From Actinomycetes bacterium (GTDB lineage Bacteria; Actinomycetota; Actinomycetes; Streptosporangiales; Streptosporangiaceae), in assembly GCA_025964635.1 (NCBI GenBank), contig JAOPYP010000244.1, forward strand, positions 1 to 29,509: DNA of 29,509 nt, given 5' to 3'. The position numbers and the translations under genes were made by a program. Of this stretch, positions 1 through 8,243 are shown piece after piece. The notes beneath the pieces were generated by a model that saw only the letters and a list, made by a program, of their open reading frames with translations, had not been told where the DNA came from and ran no database searches. Positions within the stretch are counted from its first letter, which is position 1. Each line of letters starts with the position of its first letter.

Positions 1-6
1 ACGCCC

Positions 7-3000
7 GTGCAGCTGGCCCGGCTGCTCGGGCTGCCCGAGCCCACCGCGGAGCAGGCCGCGGTCATCGGGGCGCCGCCGCGGCCGCTGGCTGTGATCGCCG
101 GCGCCGGCTCGGGCAAGAGCGAGACCATGGCGGCCCGGCTGGTCTGGCTGGTGGCCAACGGCGTGGTCCGGCCGGAGCGGGTGCTCGGCCTGACGTTCAC
201 CAGGAAGGCCGCGGCCGAGCTGGGCCAGCGGGTGCGGGCCCGGCTGGACGGGCTGCGGAAAGCCGGCCTGCCCGGACTCGGCCAGGCCGGCCCCGGGCCG
301 CAGCCACCGGAAACCGCCGCCGACCTCGACGGCGAGCCGGTGGTGTCCACCTATCACGCCTACGCGGCCCGGCTGGTCGCCGACCACGCCCTGCGCGAGG
401 CGCTGGAGCCGACCCTGCGGCTGATCACCCCGGCGGTGGCCTGGCAGATCGCGGCCCGGGTGGTGTCCGGGTACGGCGGCCCGATGGACGCGGTGACCTG
501 GTCACCGCCCGCGGTGACCGCGGCCGTGCTGACGCTCGCCGGGGAGCTGGCTGAGCACCTGCGGACGCCGGGCGAGGTGACCGCCGTGGGGGACTGGCTG
601 GAGGTGCAGGCCGCGGCGCTGCCCGGCAGAGTGCCCAGCGCGGTGCGCAAGATCCTGGAGTGCCAGCGGGCCCGGGAGCAGTTGCTGCCCATGGTGGCCG
701 GGTACGCGCGGGCCAAGGCCGAGCGTGAGGTCATCGACCACGGCGACCAGGTGGCCGTCGCCGCCCGGATCGCGGCGCATCATCCCGAGGTCGGGGCGGC
801 CGAACGTGGCCGCTTCCAGGTCGTGCTGCTCGACGAATACCAGGACACCAGCCACGCCCAGCTGGTCCTGCTGCGGGCGCTGTTCGGCGGCGGCCACCCG
901 GTGACCGCGGTCGGCGACCCCTGCCAGTCCATCTACGGCTGGCGCGGTGCGAGCGCGGGCAACCTGCGCCGGTTCGGGCGTGATTTCCCTGTGGTCACGG
1001 GCAGCGGGCCCGGGCGGACGGCGACCCCGGCCGTGGTGCGCGTGCTGTCCACCAGCTTCCGGAACACCGGCCGGGTCCTCGACGTGGCCGCGGTGGTGCA
1101 GGAAGGGTTGCGGGCCGCGGCGCCCGAGGTGCCCCGGCTGGTCCCGCCGCCAGGCCGGGCCGGCCGCGGGCGGGTGACCTGCGCGCTGACCGAGACGGCC
1201 GCCGGCGAGGCGGCCTGGGTGGCCGAGCAGGTGAGCGCGCTGCTGGAGCTGCCGCCCGGGGTAGCCCCGGACGGCGGGCCGTGGCCGGACGGGCGCGAGG
1301 ACGCCGTGCACCCCCGCGACATCGCGGTCCTGTGCCGCAAGCGGGCCCAGTTCCCCGCGCTGCGGGCCGCGCTGCAGGCCCGCGGCATCCCGGTCGAGGT
1401 GGTCGGCCTGGGCGGGCTGCTCACCGTCCCGGAGGTGGCCGACATCGTCGCCACCCTGCGGGTGCTGCACGATCCCGGTGCCTCCGCGCCGCTGGCCCGG
1501 CTGCTCACCGGCCCCCGCTGGCGGATCGGCCCCCGCGACCTGGTCGCGCTGGGCAAGCGGGCCCGGGCCCTGGCCCGTGAGCAGCGGCGGTCCGCGGAGA
1601 CCCGGGGACGCCCAGCGGAGCGGATTGAGCCGGACCGGGGTGGGCCGGGCCGGGACGAGGACCCGCTGGCCAAGGCCATCACCGACCTGACCGCGGACCC
1701 GGGCAGCCTGATCGAGGCCCTCGATGACCTGGGCGAGTCCGCCGCTTATTCGGCGGCCGGCCACGCCCGCCTCGCCGCGCTGGCCGCCGAGCTGCGCGAG
1801 CTGCGCTCCCGGGTGGCCCGGCCGCTGCCCGACCTGGTCGGTGAGGTGGAACGGGCGCTCGGCCTGGACATCGAGGTGGCGGCCCGGCCTGGCCGGGACA
1901 TGGCCAGCGCCCGCGCCGACCTGGACGCGTTCGCGGACGCCGCCGCGGCGTTCGCGGGCGATCAGGAGGAGCCGACGCTGGGCGCGTTCCTGGCCTACCT
2001 GACCGCGGCCGAGGAGGAGGAGTTCGGCCTGGAGGCCGGCCGGGTCGGCGACGGGGACACGGTCACCCTGGCCACCGTGCACGCCTCGAAAGGCCTGCAG
2101 TGGGCCGCGGTGGTGGTGCCCGGGCTGTCAGCCGGGAAGAAAGCGCAGGTGTTCCCGGCCAAGCCCCGGTTCGTGAGCCGCTGGACGGAGAATGCGCGGC
2201 TGCTCCCCTTCGGGTTGCGGGGTGACGCCGGTGACCTGCCGGCCCTGCCCAGCCTGGAGCCTGCCGCGCTGGCGGCCTTCGGTGCCGCCTGCGCCACGCG
2301 GGACCTCGGCGAGGAACGCCGCCTCGCCTACGTGGCCACCACCCGGGCCGCGTTCTGGCTGGCCTGCAGCGGCTACTGGTGGGCGGACGCGTCCTCGCCG
2401 CTCGGCCCATCGGTGTTCCTGGAGGAGGTCAAGGCAGCGTGCGAGGCGGGCGCGGGCACCGTGGCGTGCTGGACGCCGCCGCCGGAGGAGGACAGCGAGA
2501 ACCCCGCGCTGGCCGAGCCCCCCTCCGCCGTGTGGCCGGCCGAGCCGGGAGGCACCCGGCACGACGCGGTCCGGGAGGCGGCGGACCTGGTGCACCAGGC
2601 GATGGCGGGGCCCAGGGATGCGGGCGGTGCCGGCGATGAGCCGCTCAGTGAGGAGGATCAGGCGCTGGTGGCGGCCTGGGACACGGACACCGGGCTGCTC
2701 CTGGCCGAACGCGGGGAATGGCGCGCCGAGGCCGCGTCGGCGGTGTGGCTGCCCCCGCGCCTGTCCGTGTCCGCGCTCGTGATGATGGCCCGCAACCCGG
2801 CCGAGCTGGCCCGGCAGATCCGGCGGCCGATGCCGCGGCCGCCCGCGCCGCAGGCCCGCCGGGGCACTGCCTTTCACCGCTGGCTGGAGGAGCGGTTCAG
2901 CCAGCAGCGCCTGATCGATCCCGATGACCTGCTGGGCGCCGCGGACGACCCGGCCGCCGGTGACCCCGCCGACGGTGACGCGAACGACCTCGCCGCGTTG

Positions 3001-3375
3001 CGCGAGCTGTTCGAGTCCGGCGAATGGGGCAACCGCTGGCCGGTGGAAGTGGAGGTCCCGTTCGAGACGCTCATCGCCGGCCGGCCGGTGCGCGGCCGGA
3101 TCGACGCGGTGTTCGGCGACGCCCCGGAGGGCGGATTTGACGTGGTGGACTGGAAGACGGGGCAGCCTCCCGGCGGCGCGGCCGAGCACCAGGCGATCGC
3201 GGTCCAGCTGGCGGCCTACCGGCTGGCCTGGGCGCAGCTGGCCGGGGTGCCTGCGGACCAGGTCCGGGCAGCGTTCTACTACGTGCGGCACGATCTCACG
3301 CTGCGCCCGGCTGATCTGCTGGACGAGGCGGGCCTGGCCGCGCTGATCGAGCAGATTCCGGCCGGGGCGGGCTGA
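7..3375 (+). CDS. adnB: AdnB-type ATP-dependent DNA helicase/nuclease (5' end probably outside window)
   Basis: This is a superfamily I (UvrD/Rep-like) helicase fused to a C-terminal RecB-type nuclease, the architecture of the AdnAB double-strand-break resection machine of actinobacteria. Seen: Walker A AGAGSGKSET at residues 31-40, Walker B DEYQDT at 276-281, motif III GDPCQSIYGWRG from 303, helicase motif STSFRN near 350, a late motif TVHASKGLQW near 690, and a nuclease domain with GTAFHRW at 953-959 and the catalytic VVDWKTGQ around D1048/K1050. The stretch TMAARLVWLVANG after Walker A resembles mycobacterial AdnB more than AdnA. The frame is open to base 1 and mycobacterial AdnB has a longer N-terminus, so the GTG at 7 is probably internal and the partner adnA is expected just upstream. 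Helicase-nuclease identity is secure; AdnB rather than another UvrD/RecB fusion is likely. Confidence 0.9.
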   Translation: MQLARLLGLPEPTAEQAAVIGAPPRPLAVIAGAGSGKSETMAARLVWLVANGVVRPERVLGLTFTRKAAAELGQRVRARLDGLRKAGLPGLGQAGPGPQPPETAADLDGEPVVSTYHAYAARLVADHALREALEPTLRLITPAVAWQIAARVVSGYGGPMDAVTWSPPAVTAAVLTLAGELAEHLRTPGEVTAVGDWLEVQAAALPGRVPSAVRKILECQRAREQLLPMVAGYARAKAEREVIDHGDQVAVAARIAAHHPEVGAAERGRFQVVLLDEYQDTSHAQLVLLRALFGGGHPVTAVGDPCQSIYGWRGASAGNLRRFGRDFPVVTGSGPGRTATPAVVRVLSTSFRNTGRVLDVAAVVQEGLRAAAPEVPRLVPPPGRAGRGRVTCALTETAAGEAAWVAEQVSALLELPPGVAPDGGPWPDGREDAVHPRDIAVLCRKRAQFPALRAALQARGIPVEVVGLGGLLTVPEVADIVATLRVLHDPGASAPLARLLTGPRWRIGPRDLVALGKRARALAREQRRSAETRGRPAERIEPDRGGPGRDEDPLAKAITDLTADPGSLIEALDDLGESAAYSAAGHARLAALAAELRELRSRVARPLPDLVGEVERALGLDIEVAARPGRDMASARADLDAFADAAAAFAGDQEEPTLGAFLAYLTAAEEEEFGLEAGRVGDGDTVTLATVHASKGLQWAAVVVPGLSAGKKAQVFPAKPRFVSRWTENARLLPFGLRGDAGDLPALPSLEPAALAAFGAACATRDLGEERRLAYVATTRAAFWLACSGYWWADASSPLGPSVFLEEVKAACEAGAGTVACWTPPPEEDSENPALAEPPSAVWPAEPGGTRHDAVREAADLVHQAMAGPRDAGGAGDEPLSEEDQALVAAWDTDTGLLLAERGEWRAEAASAVWLPPRLSVSALVMMARNPAELARQIRRPMPRPPAPQARRGTAFHRWLEERFSQQRLIDPDDLLGAADDPAAGDPADGDANDLAALRELFESGEWGNRWPVEVEVPFETLIAGRPVRGRIDAVFGDAPEGGFDVVDWKTGQPPGGAAEHQAIAVQLAAYRLAWAQLAGVPADQVRAAFYYVRHDLTLRPADLLDEAGLAALIEQIPAGAG

Positions 3376-3388
3376 ACTCCCGCTCACC

Positions 3389-3405
3389 CCGGGTCTCAGG
3401 CCCGG
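3389..3405. terminator. Possible bidirectional hairpin between convergent genes
   Basis: CCGGG (3389-3393) and CCCGG (3401-3405) form a 5-bp GC stem with a 7-base loop between the stops of adnB and the convergent thiamine-binding-type gene. The minus-strand stop codon lies inside the loop. There is no U-tract, so intrinsic termination is only a suggestion. Confidence 0.3.
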
Positions 3406-3689
3406 AGATGATGCTCGACCGTCGCCACCTTGCTGGTCAGCCCGTCGGTCACGCCGGGGCGGATGTCGGCCTTGAGGACCACGCTGACCCGGGGGGCCCG
3501 GGCGGCCACTGCGTCCACCGCCCGCTTGACCACGTCCATGACCTCATCCCAGCCACCCTCGACCGAGGTGAACATGGCGTCGGTGCGGTGAGGCAGCCCG
3601 CTCTCCCGGACCACCCGCACCGCGTCCGCGACGTACTCCCCGACTCCTTCACCCACGCCCAGCGGCGTGACCGAGAACGCGACGATCAT
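3396..3689 (-). CDS. MTH1187/YkoF-type thiamine-binding family protein (DUF77)
   Basis: A small soluble protein of 97 residues, the usual length of the Thiamine_BP/MTH1187 family (PF01910), whose members adopt a ferredoxin-like fold and bind thiamine or small ligands as oligomers; the physiological role is poorly defined. Seen: N-terminus MIVAFSVTPLGVGEGVGEYV followed by RVVRESGLPHRTDAMFTSVEG and a C-terminal VSVVLKADIRPG strand, matching the family pattern. I choose the ATG at 3689 because the reverse strand has GGAG about 7 bases before it and the family usually begins at this point; an ATG nine codons earlier (3716) is in frame but lacks a ribosome site. The gene stands alone, convergent with adnB. 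Family assignment is good; ligand not shown. Confidence 0.85.
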   Translation of the reverse strand: MIVAFSVTPLGVGEGVGEYVADAVRVVRESGLPHRTDAMFTSVEGGWDEVMDVVKRAVDAVAARAPRVSVVLKADIRPGVTDGLTSKVATVEHHLRA

Positions 3690-3984
3690 TAAGAGCTCCG
3701 TTCTAATGGTGACCACGAGCTATCCGGTGATGACCGGTCACGTCTGAACCGGCCGGACACCTTCCGCATACATCTTCGCCGGGAAGGAAACCGTCACCCG
3801 CAGGACGGGCCACGAGCCGCGCGAACCAGCTCGCGCAAGGCTGATCTGGCACGTCGCGCGCGTGCGAGGTGCTGATGACGCCGGCCGCAGCGTCACCGAC
3901 ACCGTGACTGCGCACCCCCTGACGTGCCCGGCCTTGGTCCGTTCCTCAACTGACCCGCCGCTGCGACTGGGCCTTACGCAGTGA
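3690..3984. other. Intergenic region, no gene supported
   Basis: This 295-base stretch lies upstream of the thiamine-binding-type gene and downstream of the membrane protein gene, both on the minus strand. A 70-codon minus-strand frame (3703-3915) has no recognisable domain and no ribosome site. The promoter of the small gene should lie here, but no clear -35/-10 pair was found. Confidence 0.5.
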
Positions 3985-5355
3985 TCACGAGCCCCGCTGG
4001 CCAGCGGAGGCGCCGCACGTCATCGATTCGTGCCCGTTCGCGGCGACGGTGCCGCCGTCCGCGGGGGTGGCGAGCAGCAGCCAGCAGGCCAGGCCGAGCG
4101 GGTAGACACCGTAGCCGAACCGGCTGGCCGGGGCGAAGGCGAACATGAGCACCAGCCCCGTCACCAGCCGCCACCCCGCCGCGCGCTCATTCCGGGGCGG
4201 CCGGAGGATCAGGGACGCGGCCACGCCCAGCCCGGCCAGCAGGACCAGCGCGATGGCCACCAGGTGCCCGGGTCCCCATGCCTCGGCGATCAGGTGCCCG
4301 GGGAGGAAGCTGGCCGCCGGACTCTTGATCTTGGTGAGCCCGAGCGGGAACAGGATCGTGTTGGACACCACCGCGGCGGGCTGCGCGATGAGGACCGGGC
4401 CGTCCACCGCGATCGGCACAGCGATCGTCGCCGCGGCCAGCCAGGCCGCGGCGCGCTTCCCGTCGCGCGCCGCTACCAGGGCGAGGGCGACCGCCAGGGC
4501 GGGCCACGCGGTGGCTTTCATAGCGGCGGCGAGGCCGAGGGCCAGGCCCGCCAGGATGATCCGCACCGCAGGCCGCGGCGACTGGCTGGCCCGCAGCAGG
4601 GCGAGGCCAAGGCAGATCAGGGCCAGCACGGGCAGGTCGTCCCCGCCCGTGGTGAGCGGGAACGCGATGATGGGCGAGGCGGTGACCACCGCCGTCCACA
4701 GCCAGGGCCGTGGCACGCGGCTCAGGGACAGCGCGCCGGCGAACCCGAGCACGAACACCACCCCGAACCACAGCCGCGGATCAGTCAGCAGGCCGCCGCC
4801 GAGGAGGGCGTGCGGGACGCCGAACACGGCCAGGGCCGGCAGGTACGGGTTGTAGACGTACGGGTTATGCGCGGTGGCCACCGCGTGCGCCCCCTGGTAT
4901 GGCGTGCCGTGGTGCAGGAACAGTCCCGCCGAGTGGATGACCACGCTGACTTCCGGCTGTCCCCGTCCCGACCAGGCCAGCCAGGCCAGCGGGACGATCA
5001 GGGCGCCGATCAGGCTGACGGCGGCGGCGATCCAGCGTCCCGGCCGTCCGGCCAGCGCCACGATGGCCGCGAGGCCGTAGGGGCCAGCCGCCATGATGCC
5101 CCACAGGCGCTCCGGCGGGTTAGTGCTGAACACCGCGACCGCCCACGCAAATAGCGCGGACACGGCCAGCAGGACTGCGGCCCCCCGGGACGTGGTCGCC
5201 CGGGCCCGCCACGGCCGGATCCGCTCCCGGCACCGGCGGGCCATTTCCCGCCCGGGCTGGGACCGCCCCCGCCACCACGGCGGGCGGGGAGAGTCGGGGA
5301 GACTGGCGTCATGGCCGGCGTCCCCGCATGGCAGGCGGGTCAGCGGTAGCGTCAT
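3985..5355 (-). CDS. Polytopic membrane protein, GT87/DUF2029-like glycosyltransferase candidate
   Basis: A 456-residue integral membrane protein with about ten hydrophobic segments after a basic, Arg/Pro-rich cytoplasmic N-terminus (residues 1-58). The segment LFLHHGTPYQGAHAVATAHNPYVYNPYLP after the third helix resembles the first external loop of actinobacterial GT-C/DUF2029 (GT87) polyprenyl-phosphate-mannose-dependent transferases, where a G-x-PY motif is followed by a YxPYxPAL-type motif. The acidic residue normally near the start of this loop is not obvious, so catalytic competence is uncertain. The start is unclear: the ATG at 5355 has no good Shine-Dalgarno, and an ATG at 5244 (MARRCRER) is equally possible. 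It is divergent from the M20 peptidase gene. It may act in cell-envelope glycan assembly; the acceptor is unknown. Confidence 0.7.
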   Translation of the reverse strand: MTLPLTRLPCGDAGHDASLPDSPRPPWWRGRSQPGREMARRCRERIRPWRARATTSRGAAVLLAVSALFAWAVAVFSTNPPERLWGIMAAGPYGLAAIVALAGRPGRWIAAAVSLIGALIVPLAWLAWSGRGQPEVSVVIHSAGLFLHHGTPYQGAHAVATAHNPYVYNPYLPALAVFGVPHALLGGGLLTDPRLWFGVVFVLGFAGALSLSRVPRPWLWTAVVTASPIIAFPLTTGGDDLPVLALICLGLALLRASQSPRPAVRIILAGLALGLAAAMKATAWPALAVALALVAARDGKRAAAWLAAATIAVPIAVDGPVLIAQPAAVVSNTILFPLGLTKIKSPAASFLPGHLIAEAWGPGHLVAIALVLLAGLGVAASLILRPPRNERAAGWRLVTGLVLMFAFAPASRFGYGVYPLGLACWLLLATPADGGTVAANGHESMTCGASAGQRGS

Positions 5356-5572
5356 GTGTCACCACGCTAGGAGGCGCGGGCCCCTGGCGTCGTCATGCCG
5401 AAGGGTGATCTCTCGGCTCAGCCCGGCGACGAAAATACGCCCGCAGGAGTAGCCGGCGCTCGGCGTGGTAACTGCCGGTGCGGCGTGCGGCGAGGGGGGA
5501 ATGGCCCGGGATGCCCGCGATGCTGGTTTATTAGATAGCCGGCAAGGTCCGGCGAGGAGGGGCTCACCGCTC

Positions 5573-6988
5573 ATGGATGTGCGCGACTACATCGACAGCA
5601 ACGCGCGGGTTTTCTTCGACCAGCTCAAGGCGTGGCTGGCCATCCCGTCTGTCTCCGCCGACCCTGGCCACCACGGCGACGTACGGTCATCCGCGCAGTG
5701 GCTGGCCGGGCACCTCGCCGCCACCGGGTTTCCCACGGTGGAGATCTGGGACACCGGGCAGGCCAGCTCGCCCGGCCAGCCGGCCGTATTCGCGCACTGG
5801 CCGGCCCAGGATCCCGCCGCGCCGACCGTCCTTGTCTACGGCCACCACGACGTCCAGCCCGTGGAGCCCCTCGACGAGTGGCACGCCCCGCCGTTCGAGC
5901 CAGTTGAGCGCGACGGCCAGCTGCTCGGCCGGGGCGCCTCGGACGACAAGGGCCAGGTGCTCCTGCACACTCTCGGCCTGCGGGCGTGCCTGGCGGCCAG
6001 CGCCGCCGGGGCCCCGCCCGTCTCGCTGAAGCTGCTCATCGAGGGGGAAGAGGAATCCGGGTCCCCGCACTTCGCGGACCTGCTGCGGAGCCGGGCCGAC
6101 CGGCTCAGCTGCGACGTGATCGTGATCTCCGACACGACCATGTGGGCGGCCGATGTGCCCTCGATGTGCACCGGCATGCGCGGCCTCATCGACGCCCAGA
6201 TCGACCTGCGCGGCGCGGACACCGACGTCCACTCTGGCTCGTTCGGCGGCGGCGTGCCGAATCCGCTGCACGCGCTGGCCACGCTGCTCGCCGGGCTGCA
6301 CGATGACCAGGGCCGGGTCACCCTGCCCGGGTTCTACGACGCGGTGCTGCCGCTAACCGACGCCGAGCGGGCGCTGTTCGCCCGGCTCCCGTTCGACGAG
6401 AAGGCCTGGCTCGCCGACGCCGGTGACAGCCAGGCCACCGCGGGCGAAGCGGGCTACACCACGCTGGAGCGGGTCTGGGCCCGCCCGACGGCCGAGGTCA
6501 ACGGCCTGTGGGGCGGACACACCGGGCCCGGCGCGAAGACCATCGTGCCCAGCCAGGGGCACGCCAAGGTGTCGTTCCGGCTGGTGGCCAACCAGGAGCC
6601 GGCCGACATCGCGGTGGCGCTGCGGGAGTACGTCGCGGCCCGCACCCCGCCGGGCATCGAGGCGACCGTGACGTTCGGCGGGCCGGGGGTGCGGCCCGCC
6701 TTCTCACCCCTCCACTCGCCGGGCGTGCAGGCGGCGAAGCGGGCCATGGAGCGTGCGTTCGGCCGTGAGGTGCTGTTCACCCGGGAAGGTGGCAGCGGCC
6801 CGGAAGCCGATCTGGCGGACATCCTGGGCGCGCCGCTCGTCTTCGTCGCGGTGGGACTGGATGAAGACCGGATCCACGCGCCCAACGAGAAGGTGGAGAT
6901 GACGCTGCTGCTCCGGGGGGCGGAGGCGGTGGCCTACCTCTGGGAGGATCTGGCCGCGGATCCCGCCGGGATCACGGCCACCCGATGA
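5573..6988 (+). CDS. M20 family metallodipeptidase (CNDP/DUG1-like)
   Basis: Cytosolic di-zinc dipeptidase of the M20 family, predicted to cleave dipeptides for amino-acid recycling. Seen over 471 residues: YGHHDVQP with metal ligand H91 and D93, bridging-metal motif GASDDKG (D124), EGEEESGS with general base and ligand (E160/E161), the third ligand in VISDTTMW (D187), the lid-domain HSGSFGG near 220, and a C-terminal IHAPNEK histidine. The length is normal for the family. I choose the ATG at 5573 over an upstream frame beginning at 5465 because GAGGAGG lies about 12 bases before it and homologues start at MDVRDYI. The stop overlaps the nudC start by four bases (ATGA, 6985-6988), so the two are translationally coupled. 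Confidence 0.93.
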   Translation: MDVRDYIDSNARVFFDQLKAWLAIPSVSADPGHHGDVRSSAQWLAGHLAATGFPTVEIWDTGQASSPGQPAVFAHWPAQDPAAPTVLVYGHHDVQPVEPLDEWHAPPFEPVERDGQLLGRGASDDKGQVLLHTLGLRACLAASAAGAPPVSLKLLIEGEEESGSPHFADLLRSRADRLSCDVIVISDTTMWAADVPSMCTGMRGLIDAQIDLRGADTDVHSGSFGGGVPNPLHALATLLAGLHDDQGRVTLPGFYDAVLPLTDAERALFARLPFDEKAWLADAGDSQATAGEAGYTTLERVWARPTAEVNGLWGGHTGPGAKTIVPSQGHAKVSFRLVANQEPADIAVALREYVAARTPPGIEATVTFGGPGVRPAFSPLHSPGVQAAKRAMERAFGREVLFTREGGSGPEADLADILGAPLVFVAVGLDEDRIHAPNEKVEMTLLLRGAEAVAYLWEDLAADPAGITATR

Positions 6989-8220
6989 GCGCCGCGCAGG
7001 GCGATCCCGGCGACCAGGTGAGCGCCGGGCCGGGTGACGGCGCCGCCCCGCCGGACGCCCAGGAGTACGCCGGTGAGCTGGGCGGGTTCGTGCTGGCCCG
7101 CGGCGCCGTGGACCGGATGAGCGTCCGCCGCGGTGACAACGACTGGCTCGCCGCGGCCTGGGCGGACCCGCGGACCCGGGTGCTGGTCCTGGACAACGCC
7201 CGCGCGCTGGTCCGGTTCGGCGACAAGGAGGCTGAGCTCATCCTGGTCCCCCCGTCCGAGGCTCCCGACGGACTGAGGTTCCTGCTCGGGGTTGACGACG
7301 CGGGCGCGGCCTACTTCGGCGTGATGGGACCGCCGGGCTGCCTGGACTCCCTGATCAAGGACGTGGAAGTGCCCGCCGGTGACTCACCGGCCGCGGAACA
7401 GGACGCCGCGCAACAGGACGCCGCGGAACAGGACGCGACCGGGCAGGAAACCGCGCGGCAGGCAGCGCCGGAGGCGGAAGAACCTGCCGAGGAAGCCTCC
7501 GGGGAGGAAGCCTCCGAAGACGAAACTCCGGAGCAGGAAGCTCCGGAGCAGCAGACCGTGACCGAGCAGGTCGCCTGGCTGGCCCGGGCCCGGCCGGGGC
7601 TGCGCCCCGCCGGTCTGCGGGAAGCGGCGGCGCTGCTGAATGACCGGGACGCGGGCCTGTTCACGCACGCCGTGGCGCTGGCCAACTGGCACGCCACCCA
7701 TACCCACTGCCCGCGCTGCGGCACGCCGACGGTGACGGTCGCCGCCGGGCACGCCCAGCGCTGCCCGGCCGACGGCAGCGAGCACTTCCCGCGGATCGAT
7801 CCCGCCGTCATCATGCTGGTCACCGATCCGGACGACCGGTGCCTGCTGGCCCGCAACCGGCGGTGGCCGGAGCGCCGCGTGTCCATCCTGGCGGGCTTCG
7901 TCGAGCCGGGAGAAGCGGCCGAGCAGGCCGTGGCCCGGGAGGTCGAGGAGGAGACCGGGATCGCCGTCACCCGGGTCCGTTATGTCGGCAGCCAGCCGTG
8001 GCCGATGCCGCAGAGCCTGATGCTCGGCTTCCGCGCGGCGGCCGTGGGTGAGCTGGAGCTGCGGGTGGACGACGATGAGATCGCCGAGGCGAACTGGTAC
8101 AGCCGGGAGGAGCTGCGCCGCGCGCTGGCGGCCCGGGAGATCCTCCTGCCGCCGCCGGTGTCTATCGCGCACCGGCTGATCGAGTCCTGGTACGGCGAGG
8201 AACTGCCCGGCGTCTGGTAA
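6985..8220 (+). CDS. nudC: NAD(+)/NADH pyrophosphohydrolase NudC with acidic inserted linker
   Basis: Nudix hydrolase that splits NAD(H) into NMN(H) and AMP; the family can also remove NAD caps from RNA. Seen: an N-terminal domain (about 1-130), a zinc-ribbon region with C242, C245 and C260 and the actinobacterial CPADGSEH form, an NPA-type RIDPAVIMLV, a complete Nudix box at 304-326 beginning GFVEPGE and ending EEETGI, and the NAD-specific SQPWPMPQS at 336-344. At 411 residues it is about 100 longer than typical family members. Much of this is a low-complexity linker at 133-191 rich in Glu, Ala and Gln, containing three EQDAA-type repeats, placed between the N-terminal domain and the zinc ribbon. 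It overlaps the dipeptidase gene by four bases. Function is secure; the linker is unusual. Confidence 0.94.
   Translation: MSAAQGDPGDQVSAGPGDGAAPPDAQEYAGELGGFVLARGAVDRMSVRRGDNDWLAAAWADPRTRVLVLDNARALVRFGDKEAELILVPPSEAPDGLRFLLGVDDAGAAYFGVMGPPGCLDSLIKDVEVPAGDSPAAEQDAAQQDAAEQDATGQETARQAAPEAEEPAEEASGEEASEDETPEQEAPEQQTVTEQVAWLARARPGLRPAGLREAAALLNDRDAGLFTHAVALANWHATHTHCPRCGTPTVTVAAGHAQRCPADGSEHFPRIDPAVIMLVTDPDDRCLLARNRRWPERRVSILAGFVEPGEAAEQAVAREVEEETGIAVTRVRYVGSQPWPMPQSLMLGFRAAAVGELELRVDDDEIAEANWYSREELRRALAAREILLPPPVSIAHRLIESWYGEELPGVW
7390..7434 (+). repeat. Three tandem 15-bp repeats in nudC
   Basis: GCCGCGGAACAGGAC is repeated three times in a row (7390-7404, 7405-7419, 7420-7434) with one mismatch in the middle copy. 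The repeats are in frame and encode the start of the acidic linker, which suggests expansion by replication slippage. Confidence 0.85.
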
Positions 8221-8243
8221 CCCGGGGCTGTCTCAGGCCCGGG
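8221..8243. terminator. Possible bidirectional hairpin after nudC
   Basis: CCCGGG at 8221-8226 and again at 8238-8243 can pair across an 11-base loop between the convergent stops of nudC and the luciferase-like oxidoreductase. The loop contains the minus-strand stop, as in the hairpin at 3389. There is no U-tract. Confidence 0.35.

Noticed and set aside
502..2082. Long minus-strand open frame opposite adnB
   Set aside because: Arg/Gly/Pro/Gln-rich translation with no domain; a shadow of the GC-rich helicase gene.
3703..3915. Possible small minus-strand gene in the gap after the thiamine-binding-type gene
   Set aside because: No ribosome site, no domain, and it overlaps the 5' end of the real gene.
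4030..5154. 374-codon plus-strand frame opposite the GT87-like gene
   Set aside because: Low-complexity charged translation; the minus strand has clear membrane helices and the better coding pattern.
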